Below, piece after piece: positions 31,917 to 39,919 of a stretch of 55,139 nt of DNA. Each line of letters starts with the position of its first letter. Position 1 is the first letter of the stretch. The DNA lies in the NCBI GenBank assembly GCA_022793095.1, contig JAAWCD010000005.1, positions 1 to 55,139 of the forward strand, in the 5' to 3' direction. The position numbers were made by a program, and so were the translations under genes. Source of the DNA: Oscillospiraceae bacterium (GTDB lineage: Bacteria; Bacillota; Clostridia; Oscillospirales; Oscillospiraceae). Below the pieces are notes generated by a model. It worked only from the letters and a program-made list of their open reading frames with translations, had not been told where the DNA came from and searched no databases.

Positions 31917-34900
31917 TTACTCAGCGCTTTCCCAGCGCTTTTTTTCCTCCAGCGCGAGCCAGGCAAGGCCAGCGCCGGAAGCGATTGCCAGGAGCACCCA
32001 GACCTGAGCGCCGTCGCCGGTCTTGGGCACATCCGCCAGAGGAACCAGCTCCTCGGGAATGTTGACCTCCATACCGGCCGTGGAAGGAACCTCCTCGGGG
32101 ACTTCCGCGAGGGGAACATCTTCATCCGGGATAACTACCTCGGGCACCTCGGCCAGGGGCACGTCAACATCCGGGATGACTACCTCGGGCACTTCGGCCA
32201 GGGGCACGTCAACATCCGGGACGGTCACCTCCGGCGTCTCGGCCAGGGGTACGTCAACATCCGGGATGATTACCTCAGGCTCATCCACAGGGGCATCCGG
32301 GAAACGCTCCTCCTCCGGAAGCTCCGGCGTCTCGTCCAGGGGTACGTCCTCTTCAGGTACGTCAACCACAGGCGGGACCGGGTCAGGATCGGGATCCGGA
32401 ATTACAGGGTCAGGGATTACAGGGTCAGGATCGGGGGTAACGGGTCCGGTAACCTCCGTCCACTGAGCGGTATAGGTCGCGTTGCCGGCCACAGTCTCCG
32501 CAACCTCAGGGGACCAACCGGCAAAGGTGTAGCCCGCGCGGGTGGGAGTGCCGCTAAAGGCAGGGGTCGCGGCTCCGCTGAGCAGATTGGAATAAACCTG
32601 ATCCGCGAAGAGCTCCACGCCGTCCACGCCGTCAGTGTAGGTCACGGTGTAGCGAACCTCGGTCCATTGAGCGGTGTAGGTTACGATGCCGGTCACAGTC
32701 TCCGCAACCTCAGGGGACCAACCGGCAAAGGTGTAGCCCGCGCGGGTGGGGGTGCCGTTAAAGGCAGGGGTTGCGGCTCCGCTGAGCAGATTGGAATAAA
32801 CCTGATCCGCGAAGAGCTCCACGCCGTCCACGCCGTCAGTGTAGGTCACAGTGTAGCCGGTGACGGTACGGGACAGCTGAGGCGTCTCCACTGTGTTGAC
32901 AGCCGCACCGCCGCTGGCCAGCACCGCGTCGCCGCTGTTTACATCATAGGTGCTGGTACCGATCACGTTTACCCGGTCGCTGTTCAGGTTCAGCTGATAT
33001 CCCAGGGTCTGGAGATCATAGGTCTGACCGCTGAGCGTCCAGGTGACAAAGGTTCCGCTGTCATTGTGGATAACCTCTGCGGAAGTACCTTCTGAGCAAT
33101 TCATCGTGCTTTTGTCCAGGATAAAGTTGGGGCTGATCTGCCAGGACATCGTGTAGCTCTTCAAGGCGTGGTAGATGGCGTTGTTTACAGCATCGCTGAA
33201 TCCGTCCGCATCGTCGCCCATGAAATACTTGCCGGCGGTGCAGATACCCTCCATCACAGCCTTGGCATCAGTCTGGTCCTTCTCAGGGACAGACTGGAGC
33301 ACGCCGATGATCTGTGCGCCTGCGGCCTTGATGGCGTTGGCCTCATCTGTGCCGCTCGCCACTTCGAGGGTCTTCTTGAATCCGTCTGGTACATCGACTA
33401 CGTTTCCGTCGCTGTCTTCATACTTGCCGTCACACACCTCCGGCTTGCCGTCAGAAATGAGGATCACTGTCGTTCCCCGGCCAGCCTCCTGGTTTTGGGT
33501 TACCAGCTTTAATGCCTCGCCAAGTCCAATGTCAAAATTGGTGTATTCATCGTAGGGCTTGACGTCCAAGACCTTCTCGCGTGCCTCTGCGGCGTTGTCA
33601 AGGAAGCCGTTGCTTGTGAAAAGACTGCCCGGCTGATAAGTGATTGGATTATTCCACCGGTCTAGGTGATAACTGTCGCCGCCGAAGCCGACAAAAGCGA
33701 CCTTGCAGTCATACTCGCTGCTGCTGAGCAGCTGCTGTGCCACATCGGCGACCTTGGACTGCATGCTATAGAACCGGGCGTTCAAGGAACCTTCTTCGCC
33801 CTTCTGGCACATAGAGTTAGAGCAATCCATGACAAACACAAAGTCCATCTGCTGGACATCGGTGCAGTAGGCCTGGAAAAGCACGTCGGCCACAGTTTCG
33901 GCGCTGTCATTCCACTTGGCTTCCTCCGTGATCTGGGTGCTGAGGCTGGAGACAGCGTTATCCTTGCCCTTTTTGGCAGAGGTCCAACCCTGAGGGTCGA
34001 TGGGCTCAGCACTCTTAGGCTCAAGCATATCGAAGCTTCCGTCAAAAATGGACAAAACTCGCTCGCTCAAGCCTGAAACGGTATTGGAATTGAAGGAATG
34101 GCTGTGCTCCAGGGGAATGTTGCTGGGGATATTTGTGAGGCAGAAGCTTCCCTCTGTGCCGTCAAAAGCTCCACTCCGCACAGCAGTCACTGTAGACAAA
34201 TCAATGTTGTTGTCATTGATGGTGCAGTCTGCAAACAGTCCCTCACGAAGCTCCATTTCTGTTACGGTGAGCTCTGTAAGCGTGCTCCCGCTAAACAGCC
34301 AGCCAGCCAGATCACAATGATTCAGATGAACAGCAATTGCGGCGTTGTCCGCAAAGGCATCCTGATAAAAGTAGTCTGTAGAGTGGCAGCCGGTCAAACG
34401 GACATTGGCTCCTTCAGCAAATGCGCTTTTAAAAGTATTGGAACCAAATGTGACATTCGTTGCGGTTAAGCTGTTCAAGCAAGTGACGCCATTGAAGAGA
34501 TCGTTGTCGTAGCCGCTGAGGGTAACATTCTCCGCGTTTACAGCGGTGATGTGCCCAGGCGCGTACTGGTTTACTGTGGTTTCAATGCCATTTACAAGGA
34601 TTTTCCCATCAAAGGTACCGGTACCGGTAATGGTAAAGAGCCCATCTTCCAGGGTAACATTGATACCTTCAGCCACAGCGGCGATATGGGGAACGGACGG
34701 GGCGGGGGCACTTGGGTCGCCGTTTTCTGCCACATATGCCTTGTATGCCTCGTTGACAGAATAGACCTTGTCAGCAGTTCCATCAAAAAAGGGACCCTCG
34801 TAAAATCGGTCAATAAGAGCCTCATCCGCACATTCGTAAAAGATGAAGTCCTCAATTTCCAGGCAGCACTCCAGCAGTTCCTTCACGACGAGAATGTTGT

Positions 34901-35456
34901 CCGCAGTCAGCTCATCCGGGTTCGGAAGCTGCTCCGCCAAAGCGATGTACTCCTCAATGATGTCGGAATCCTCGTTGTCTGCATAAGCTTCGCTTGGCTT
35001 ATACGAGGCGGACTCTTCCTCTGGATCGGGATCCTCCTGCCCGCTGACAGCCGCTCCGCCAAGATCATCCGTGGGATCCTCCTCAGGCTCTCCGGCGGGG
35101 GCATCAGCGGAATCCTCCTCAGGCTCTCCGGAAGGGGCATCAGTGGTCTCCCCATCAGATGCCTGGATGTCTTCCTCGTCAGGTACCTCAGCGTTTTCTC
35201 CATCGGGTGCCAAGACATCTTCCTGGTCAGGCGTTTCGGTAGCTTCCTCATCGGGTGACTGAATATCGTCTCCGCCGGGCGCCGCGATCATGTCCTCACC
35301 GGATTCTGTGACGGCCTCTTGGGTGGACGTAACAGCATCCGGATTCTCACTATCCTCCTCCGCCGCGAAAGCGGAAAGCTGAAGCATACTCAGGCACATG
35401 ACCATGGCCAGGAACAGCGCGAGGCCCCGCCTGCCTTTTTTCATTACATATTTCAT
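31917..35456 (-). CDS. Cell-wall-anchored VWA-domain surface protein
   Basis: 1179 residues, probably a large adhesin. In order: signal peptide (to about residue 31, SAFA); acidic low-complexity region with GEPEED-type repeats (about 35-150); a region with repeated short beta-turn motifs (about 250-470); a von Willebrand A domain (about 535-760) with the metal-binding DCSNS of the MIDAS site; two near-identical 69-residue InlB-type repeats (GYTFAGWSPEVAETV, YTAQW); a Pro/Asp/Val tail of five 15-residue repeats (PDVDVPLAE); and a C-terminal sorting signal VPKTGD followed by a membrane segment and KKR. A sortase would attach it to the wall; none is in the window. The start at 35456 follows AAAGGAAAGCG. 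Two cyclic-di-GMP riboswitches lie in its leader. Confidence 0.9.
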   Translation of the reverse strand: MKYVMKKGRRGLALFLAMVMCLSMLQLSAFAAEEDSENPDAVTSTQEAVTESGEDMIAAPGGDDIQSPDEEATETPDQEDVLAPDGENAEVPDEEDIQASDGETTDAPSGEPEEDSADAPAGEPEEDPTDDLGGAAVSGQEDPDPEEESASYKPSEAYADNEDSDIIEEYIALAEQLPNPDELTADNILVVKELLECCLEIEDFIFYECADEALIDRFYEGPFFDGTADKVYSVNEAYKAYVAENGDPSAPAPSVPHIAAVAEGINVTLEDGLFTITGTGTFDGKILVNGIETTVNQYAPGHITAVNAENVTLSGYDNDLFNGVTCLNSLTATNVTFGSNTFKSAFAEGANVRLTGCHSTDYFYQDAFADNAAIAVHLNHCDLAGWLFSGSTLTELTVTEMELREGLFADCTINDNNIDLSTVTAVRSGAFDGTEGSFCLTNIPSNIPLEHSHSFNSNTVSGLSERVLSIFDGSFDMLEPKSAEPIDPQGWTSAKKGKDNAVSSLSTQITEEAKWNDSAETVADVLFQAYCTDVQQMDFVFVMDCSNSMCQKGEEGSLNARFYSMQSKVADVAQQLLSSSEYDCKVAFVGFGGDSYHLDRWNNPITYQPGSLFTSNGFLDNAAEAREKVLDVKPYDEYTNFDIGLGEALKLVTQNQEAGRGTTVILISDGKPEVCDGKYEDSDGNVVDVPDGFKKTLEVASGTDEANAIKAAGAQIIGVLQSVPEKDQTDAKAVMEGICTAGKYFMGDDADGFSDAVNNAIYHALKSYTMSWQISPNFILDKSTMNCSEGTSAEVIHNDSGTFVTWTLSGQTYDLQTLGYQLNLNSDRVNVIGTSTYDVNSGDAVLASGGAAVNTVETPQLSRTVTGYTVTYTDGVDGVELFADQVYSNLLSGAATPAFNGTPTRAGYTFAGWSPEVAETVTGIVTYTAQWTEVRYTVTYTDGVDGVELFADQVYSNLLSGAATPAFSGTPTRAGYTFAGWSPEVAETVAGNATYTAQWTEVTGPVTPDPDPVIPDPVIPDPDPDPVPPVVDVPEEDVPLDETPELPEEERFPDAPVDEPEVIIPDVDVPLAETPEVTVPDVDVPLAEVPEVVIPDVDVPLAEVPEVVIPDEDVPLAEVPEEVPSTAGMEVNIPEELVPLADVPKTGDGAQVWVLLAIASGAGLAWLALEEKKRWESAE
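32116..32294 (-). repeat. 45-bp tandem repeats in the surface protein stalk
   Basis: ACGTCAACATCCGG recurs at 32161, 32206 and 32251, a strict 45-bp period encoding 15-residue Pro-Asp-Val repeats. Edges are approximate. Such arrays often vary in copy number. Confidence 0.75.
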
Positions 35457-35521
35457 ATCGCTTTCCTTTCTTTGCAAAAAAATCGGACGCAAAGTATCCG
35501 GCAGCCGAACGAGCATGGGGC

Positions 35522-35590
35522 CTTTCAGCCCTTTAGCCTCTGGCTTTGCAGCCCCAGCGTTTCCACTGGTTTGCGAATTGCAGCCGAACG
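35522..35590 (-). promoter_or_regulatory. Cyclic-di-GMP-I (GEMM) riboswitch, gene-proximal copy
   Basis: Minus strand: GCAAACC, a CCAGTGGAAACGCTGG hairpin with GNRA loop, then GCTGCAAAGCC and AGAGGCTAAAG, the GEMM-I core. P1 can form between TTCGGC (35588-35583) and GCTGAA (35529-35524). A 14-bp direct repeat containing the same TTCGGC lies downstream at 35501-35514 and would compete for GCTGAA. CGGA ... TCCG followed by seven T (35477-35500 region) could act as terminator. Confidence 0.8.
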
Positions 35591-35711
35591 AGCGTCACGC
35601 CGCCGCAAAGTCCGCTTCACTCCGCCCTCTTAACAGCGGGCATCCGTTCCGCTTCTCTGCCCCTCCGTCTCCCGCGCGTCCCGCTCTGCTGGACCTGCGC
35701 GAAAACTCCGG

Positions 35712-35775
35712 AGTCCGGCGTCCCAGCCTCTGGCTTTGCGTCCCATCGTTTCCAATGGTTTGCCGGTTACGCACC
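35712..35775 (-). promoter_or_regulatory. Cyclic-di-GMP-I (GEMM) riboswitch, distal copy
   Basis: Minus strand: CCGGCAAACC, then CCATTGGAAACGATGG and GGGACGCAAAGCC, almost identical to the Vibrio Vc2 aptamer core; P1 pairs CCGGC (35766-35762) with GCCGG (35719-35715). Relative to the proximal copy, the P2 stem differs by a compensated pair (CCAT/ATGG against CCAG/CTGG). The 120 bp between the copies shows nothing recognisable. Confidence 0.87.
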
Positions 35776-35837
35776 TATTCCCCGCCGCCGGCGCTTTTGA
35801 CGGCGGGCAGGCTCCAGGGTGGAACCGCCTCTCTCAT
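35775..35837 (-). CDS. Possible 20-residue leader peptide
   Basis: Tiny ORF (MREAVPPWSLPAVKSAGGGE) with a very good AAAGGAGGG site 8 bases before its ATG. Its TAG stop touches the 5' end of the distal riboswitch. It may be a chance ORF; if translated, ribosomes would stop at the aptamer edge. Confidence 0.3.
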   Translation of the reverse strand: MREAVPPWSLPAVKSAGGGE

Positions 35838-35865
35838 GCCAGGCTCCCTCCTTTCGTTGTTCTTT

Positions 35866-36345
35866 TCAGCGTTCCGCCGTCTGGCCTCCGGCGGAAAACT
35901 CATGCAGAAATTCATCGTGCAGGACTGCCTCGCCTTGCTTCCGGGCTTTCACCGCATCCTCAAAGATCTGGTAGGAGCCGAGATAGTACCGCTTTCCCTT
36001 GAAGCAGATGGAGGCCCGCCAGCGCTGCTTCCGAGGCAGCCAGTCAACGCCGGGCACTCCGCTGGTGTTGTTGCTGCGGACCGTCTTGGCCCGCAGCATC
36101 TCCACACAGGTGCCGTCAATGTAGGTCAGCCCCGGCAGCCCGCCGTTTGGAACGCTGCCCGGACCCTTGCATCCACAGCTGGAGGTGTGGCCGCTCCTCA
36201 GGCGGTTGGTCCGGACGACGGCCTCCTTTCCGCAGTCGCACTGGCACCGCCAGGCGGTCCGGGTTCCGATGTTCTCCGCCGGCCCGAGAACTGTCAGATA
36301 TCCGTACCGCTGGCCGGTCAGGTCCAGTTTTTTGGTCGAATGCAC
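35866..36345 (-). CDS. AP2-domain protein with N-terminal cysteine motif
   Basis: 159 residues. The C-terminal half (about 90-150) is an AP2/ERF-type DNA-binding domain (SGVPGVDWLPRKQRWRASI, KGKRYYLGSY, AVKARKQGE), common in bacterial mobile-element and phage proteins, often next to HNH nucleases. The N-terminal half carries WRCQCDCGKE and SSCGCKG, a likely zinc site. No nuclease motif is visible, so it is a DNA-binding protein of unknown role. The frame opens with GTG at 36345; an AAGGGATG site lies rather far upstream, so the start is uncertain. Confidence 0.75.
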   Translation of the reverse strand: MHSTKKLDLTGQRYGYLTVLGPAENIGTRTAWRCQCDCGKEAVVRTNRLRSGHTSSCGCKGPGSVPNGGLPGLTYIDGTCVEMLRAKTVRSNNTSGVPGVDWLPRKQRWRASICFKGKRYYLGSYQIFEDAVKARKQGEAVLHDEFLHEFSAGGQTAER

Positions 36346-36441
36346 CGTTGATCACATCCCTTCTGGTATTTTCCAGTGCTCTTACAAAAAGGCGTACATT
36401 CCTGCAACAACATTTTGCACCTGAAAAAACCAGTACAAGTA

Positions 36442-36470
36442 TTGAAAGTGGGACTGATCTGTGATATTCT
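36442..36470 (+). promoter_or_regulatory. Orphan plus-strand promoter
   Basis: TTGAAA (36442-36447), 17 bp, TATTCT (36465-36470). No plus-strand ORF follows; only the hairpin region 36486-36615 does. Confidence 0.5.
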
Positions 36471-36476
36471 ACTTGT

Positions 36477-36615
36477 AAACAGAAACAAAGGACCGGACTG
36501 CAGGAATGTACACGTTCCTGCACCGGTCCTTTGCATCCACCGGAACCTGAACCTGAAAAATCCGTATGGAGACGATGAAAAAGCGGGTCTGCCCTATGGG
36601 ACAGACCCGCTTTTT
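36477..36615 (+). ncRNA. Candidate small RNA of about 140 nt
   Basis: From the predicted start near 36477, CAAAGGACCGG (36486-36496) pairs with CCGGTCCTTTG (36523-36533), enclosing GCAGGAA/TTCCTGC. A terminator with T-run ends it at 36615. GTACATTCCTGCA at 36402-36414 is complementary to TGCAGGAATGTAC in the hairpin. Promoter, hairpin and terminator without an ORF fit a small RNA, but parts may just be the terminator of the minus-strand gene to the right. Confidence 0.4.
36578..36615. terminator. Bidirectional terminator
   Basis: AAAAAGCGGGTCTG pairs with CAGACCCGCTTTTT, inner CCC/GGG; T-runs on both strands. It can end both the candidate small RNA and the serine hydrolase gene. Confidence 0.88.
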
Positions 36616-36639
36616 CCACGACTGCACCAAAAGCGCAGC

Positions 36640-36686
36640 CGCTTAAAGTTCTTTTTTGCTTCTTTTTTCTTTCAAGAAAAAAGAAG
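36640..36686. repeat. T-rich hairpin repeat unit at the serine hydrolase stop
   Basis: GCTTAAAGTTCTTTTTTG, then CTTCTTTTTTCTTTCAAGAA and AAAAGAAG; touches the stop at 36687. Confidence 0.8.
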
Positions 36687-38783
36687 TTACTCCATTGTAA
36701 TTACAAACCGCGCACCGGGCGCACCGGCGAAGACAACGAAGCCGCCCTCGGGCAGAACCGCAGAGGTGTCGCCGTAGGCCACAGAGCTGGCCACCAACTG
36801 GAAGTTGGCATCGTAAACGGTAAATCCGGCGTGCTCCGGCACCTCAACCGTCATCGTGCGGCCAGCCGCCGCGCCCACCATATGCCAGCGGGCTTCCCCG
36901 GAGGACTGAATGGTGCAGTAGGACAGAGCGCCGGGGAAAATCTCGGGCAGCACACTGCTGTCAATGTAACGGTAGCCGTTGGGCGAGGTCAGATACTCTA
37001 CGCCGTCCTGAACCTCAAAGGCAACGTCAATCCAGTCCCGTCCGGCAGTGCCAGGTATGCCGGCCACCGCGCTGACATGATTTTCGTCCATAATCTGATT
37101 GGAGCCGATGTATCCCTCGATGTTGGGCGTGAACGCGGAGTAAGTCAACACCGCCGAGAGGGGATACAGGGAGGAATTGTAAGGCTCGTTCAGCTGGAAG
37201 TACATCTTCCCTTCCCGGGCTTCCCAGGCGGCCTTGACCTCCTCGGAAATCGGGTTGTTCTCCAGCTTCATTGCCGCGTAGGCCGCAGAACCTGTCACGG
37301 ACAGGCCGGGCAGAGAAGCGTAGGTTTTCTGGTAGAAATAGACCTTGCCCTGGTCCTCCACCAGCTTAACCATGATATCATTCTCCCAGTCCCGGAAGCT
37401 GCCGTCGCTGGCATAGGAAAAGCTCTGGGATCCGCCGCCAAGAATGGCGGGCTGGGTCAGGGTAAGCGTTCCATCCTCTGCCACCACGATGTCAAAGGTG
37501 CTGGAACTGCTGCCGTAAACGCCGCTCAGAGCGGTGAGCTCTGCCGGCATCTCCGCCGGTTCGGCCTCGGGCAGAGTGTCGGTCTCGGCCACGGTCACGC
37601 CCTTTTCCGCCAAAACGTCAATCAGCATGCGGACGCCGGCCAGCTCATTGTAGATGCTCACACCGCCGGAGGACAGCACTGCCGCAGACAGGCCGTATTC
37701 CGGCAGAACCACCAGACCGCAGTGGTAGAACTGGGTGTCGCCGCCCTTGACCAGCGCAGTGATCCCGCTCTGAGAAAAGGGGAACATGTCCACACTGTCC
37801 CAGCCCAGGCCATAGGCCAGGGCGTCGTCCTCGCTGTCAGCGGGCCAAAGGCCCTTGACTGCCTCGTTGACCGCCATAGCCTCAAGAGACTCCTTGGACA
37901 GGGGGCTGCTTTCACTGGTGAGCAGGCCGCCGAAGGCCGCCAGGTCCTCCGCCGTGGCGTAAATGCCGCCGGTGCCGATGATGGTGACGGTCTCGCCCGC
38001 CAGAGCCCGTTCCGAACCCGGCAGATAGATGCGGGCCAGCCGGTCCCGGTCAAAGGTGTCGTCAGGGGTGAAGGTGCCGGACAGTTCCATGGGGGTCAGG
38101 AACTCCTGACGGACAAAGGATGTGAAATCCATGCCGCTGACCGCTTCCACCACCAGCTCGGCCAGGGTGAAGCCGTCGTTGCAGTAGACGCTGTAAGCGC
38201 CGGGGTCCGCCTTCAGCCGCTGATTGGCCAGATTCGCCAGCAGGGTGTCCGTGGCGTCCGAGCCGTCAGCCTCGCCCATCACAAAGGCCCCGGACAGATT
38301 GGTGCCCATCAGGCCGGAGGAGTGGTTGAGCAGCATCCGCACCGTGATGCTGGTGTACCGCTCATCTGCCATTTTGAAGCCGGGCAGATACTGGACCACC
38401 GGCGTGTCCAAATCCAGCTTGCCCTGATCGGCCAGCCGGAGCACGGCGGAGGCGGTGTAGACCTTGCTGACCGAGCCCACGCCGTACAGGGTGTCCTCGG
38501 TGAGGGCCCGGTCCTCCGACAGGGAGAAGGAGCCCGCACCGCCGGAGAGAACGATTTCACCGTTATCCCACAGGGCGTAGCGGAGGCTGGTAGCCCCGCC
38601 GAATTGCAGGGCGGCTTCCGCCGCCTGCTGGGCACGCTCCTCCAGGGTCAGAACCTGATCCGCGGGGGCGGAGGTGGAGGCAGGTGCGCCGGCTTCCGCC
38701 GCCCAGGCGGCGGGAACCAAGACAGTGGTGAGCAGCGCCAGCGACAGTGCCAGCGCGCTCAAATGTTGCCATAGCTTGTTCAA
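36687..38783 (-). CDS. Secreted beta-lactamase-fold serine hydrolase
   Basis: 698 residues. TTG start at 38783 with AGAAGG 8 bases upstream; signal peptide to about residue 29 (VLVPAAWAA). Residues 50-400 form a class C beta-lactamase/PBP4-type domain: SVSK (Ser104-Lys107), Tyr-x-Asn as YCN (200-202), and a distal HCG box. It is followed by about 280 residues of beta-rich domains of unknown function. Such proteins act as D-amino-acid esterases, carboxypeptidases or esterases on the cell surface; the exact reaction is not known. It has a strong promoter and its own terminator, so it is monocistronic. Confidence 0.87.
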   Translation of the reverse strand: MNKLWQHLSALALSLALLTTVLVPAAWAAEAGAPASTSAPADQVLTLEERAQQAAEAALQFGGATSLRYALWDNGEIVLSGGAGSFSLSEDRALTEDTLYGVGSVSKVYTASAVLRLADQGKLDLDTPVVQYLPGFKMADERYTSITVRMLLNHSSGLMGTNLSGAFVMGEADGSDATDTLLANLANQRLKADPGAYSVYCNDGFTLAELVVEAVSGMDFTSFVRQEFLTPMELSGTFTPDDTFDRDRLARIYLPGSERALAGETVTIIGTGGIYATAEDLAAFGGLLTSESSPLSKESLEAMAVNEAVKGLWPADSEDDALAYGLGWDSVDMFPFSQSGITALVKGGDTQFYHCGLVVLPEYGLSAAVLSSGGVSIYNELAGVRMLIDVLAEKGVTVAETDTLPEAEPAEMPAELTALSGVYGSSSSTFDIVVAEDGTLTLTQPAILGGGSQSFSYASDGSFRDWENDIMVKLVEDQGKVYFYQKTYASLPGLSVTGSAAYAAMKLENNPISEEVKAAWEAREGKMYFQLNEPYNSSLYPLSAVLTYSAFTPNIEGYIGSNQIMDENHVSAVAGIPGTAGRDWIDVAFEVQDGVEYLTSPNGYRYIDSSVLPEIFPGALSYCTIQSSGEARWHMVGAAAGRTMTVEVPEHAGFTVYDANFQLVASSVAYGDTSAVLPEGGFVVFAGAPGARFVITME

Positions 38784-38837
38784 GTAGAATACCTTCTTTC
38801 TTGGATAATGTCCGGCGTGCCGCCGGGTTTCGTGAAA

Positions 38838-38866
38838 ATGATAGCACAGCGCACCCGGTCTGTCAA
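38838..38866 (-). promoter_or_regulatory. Sigma-A promoter of the serine hydrolase
   Basis: Minus strand TTGACA (38866-38861), 17 bp, TATCAT (38843-38838), 55 bp ahead of the start codon. Confidence 0.8.
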
Positions 38867-38890
38867 ATTGCTTTGAACTTGAAAATAATT

Positions 38891-38932
38891 AGAAAAATCT
38901 ACGATTTTTCCGGTTTGAGCTTGCTCAAACCG
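38891..38932 (-). terminator. Two adjacent hairpins
   Basis: GAAAAATC TAC GATTTTTC, then CGGTTTGAGC TT GCTCAAACCG. They lie downstream of the 42-aa gene on the minus strand and upstream of the serine hydrolase promoter; a likely terminator. Confidence 0.6.
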
Positions 38933-38944
38933 ATAATTTTTATT

Positions 38945-38997
38945 CTCTTCTTTTTCTTGAAAGAAAAAGAAGCAAAAAGAACGTTAAACTGGTTCTG
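38945..38997. repeat. T-rich hairpin repeat unit
   Basis: CTCTTCTTTTTCTTGAAAGA and AAAAGAAG, tail CAAAAAGAACGTTAAACTGG. Confidence 0.8.
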
Positions 38998-39024
38998 TCC
39001 TGTTTGCGCGGCTGGAAAAACAGC

Positions 39025-39153
39025 TCAAGCGGCGTTGTACTCCTCCCGCAGCTCTTCCCTGGCCTCCCGCAGGGTGTCGGCGGAGAACAGAAATTTGCCC
39101 TCCAGGGTGTAAACCTCCACATGACCGCGGACCTGACGAATGGTGTATTCCAT
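39025..39153 (-). CDS. 42-residue protein of unknown function
   Basis: MEYTIRQVRGHVEVYTLEGK begins a small basic/acidic protein with a predicted beta-hairpin followed by a helix (TLREAREELREEYNAA). AAAGGAG lies 8 bases before the ATG at 39153, and the frame is well bounded, so it is probably real although short. Codon use matches the neighbours. I do not recognise a family. Confidence 0.6.
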   Translation of the reverse strand: MEYTIRQVRGHVEVYTLEGKFLFSADTLREAREELREEYNAA

Positions 39154-39234
39154 GTTCACCGCTCCTTTCTTTGATGACACCATTCTATCAGAGAAAGTGG
39201 GCAATAAAACGGACTCTATTCGCTGGCGGCAAAA

Positions 39235-39268
39235 AAGTTCCGGAAGAACCTCCATGCTTCCGGAACTT
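39235..39268 (-). terminator. Terminator of the metallopeptidase gene
   Basis: AAGTTCCGGAAG pairs with CTTCCGGAACTT; six A on its left give a T-run on the minus strand. Confidence 0.8.
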
Positions 39269-39358
39269 GTAGCATGTCGCTGGCGCGCCGAATGTGCGCG
39301 GCAAAAATGGGGCGGGCCGTCGGACCATCTGCCAGCGGGAAGGGACGGTTCGTCCGCT

Positions 39359-39919
39359 TCACCCATCCAGACGGTATTGGGCGAGCTGCCGCCGGCGGTC
39401 CTTCCAATCCGGCATACGGATGGACATGGCCCCGTGAAAGGCTGGGGAGTGGTTCGGGTGGAGGAAGTGGCACAGCTCGTGGAGGGCTACATAATCCTGT
39501 AATTCTTCCGGGCAGGCGGCCAGCGCGGAGTTCAGGGTGATGGTGCCCTTCCGGTACAGGCAGCTGCCCCAGCGGCTTTTCATTTTCCGGACTTTCAGGA
39601 CCGGCCTGGGGACCCCTGCGGGGGCCACCAATGGATAAACCCGGTCCACGGCTGCGGAGAGGCGGCGAATGCACTCCTCCCGGTCCAGCTCTGACAGCGG
39701 CTGCCCCAGGGGCTGGCGCTGGGCGTAGCTTTCCTGAGCCGAGCGGATCCACTCCGCCCGCTCTTCCACAAAGGCGTCCAGCTGCTTCAGCGGGACGCGC
39801 GGGTGGGCGGACACCCAGACAGAGCCGTCCTCCCGAACCCGCAGATTGATGTTTTTCACCGGCTTTCGTACCAGCTGATAGGAGACAGGCCCGGCCTGCC
39901 GCAAGGTGGAAGCTACCAT
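39359..39919 (-). CDS. YgjP-type (DUF45) metallopeptidase
   Basis: 186 residues. The zinc-binding [16 protein letters not shown] (about residues 143-158) gives HExxH plus a third His, as in the YgjP/DUF45 family related to M48 peptidases. The N-terminal half is the usual basic substrate domain ([16 protein letters not shown]) and the KSRWGSC motif precedes the active site. Function in cells is poorly defined, and restriction-linked roles are known for some relatives. Its ATG overlaps the stop of the upstream DUF2804 gene by a few bases, so the two form an operon. Confidence 0.85.
   Translation of the reverse strand: MVASTLRQAGPVSYQLVRKPVKNINLRVREDGSVWVSAHPRVPLKQLDAFVEERAEWIRSAQESYAQRQPLGQPLSELDREECIRRLSAAVDRVYPLVAPAGVPRPVLKVRKMKSRWGSCLYRKGTITLNSALAACPEELQDYVALHELCHFLHPNHSPAFHGAMSIRMPDWKDRRRQLAQYRLDG

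Noticed and set aside
36116..36619. Alternative minus-strand frame extending the AP2 gene upstream
   Set aside because: It runs through a terminator and the hairpin region and carries no domain; the AP2 domain and Cys motif are in the other frame.
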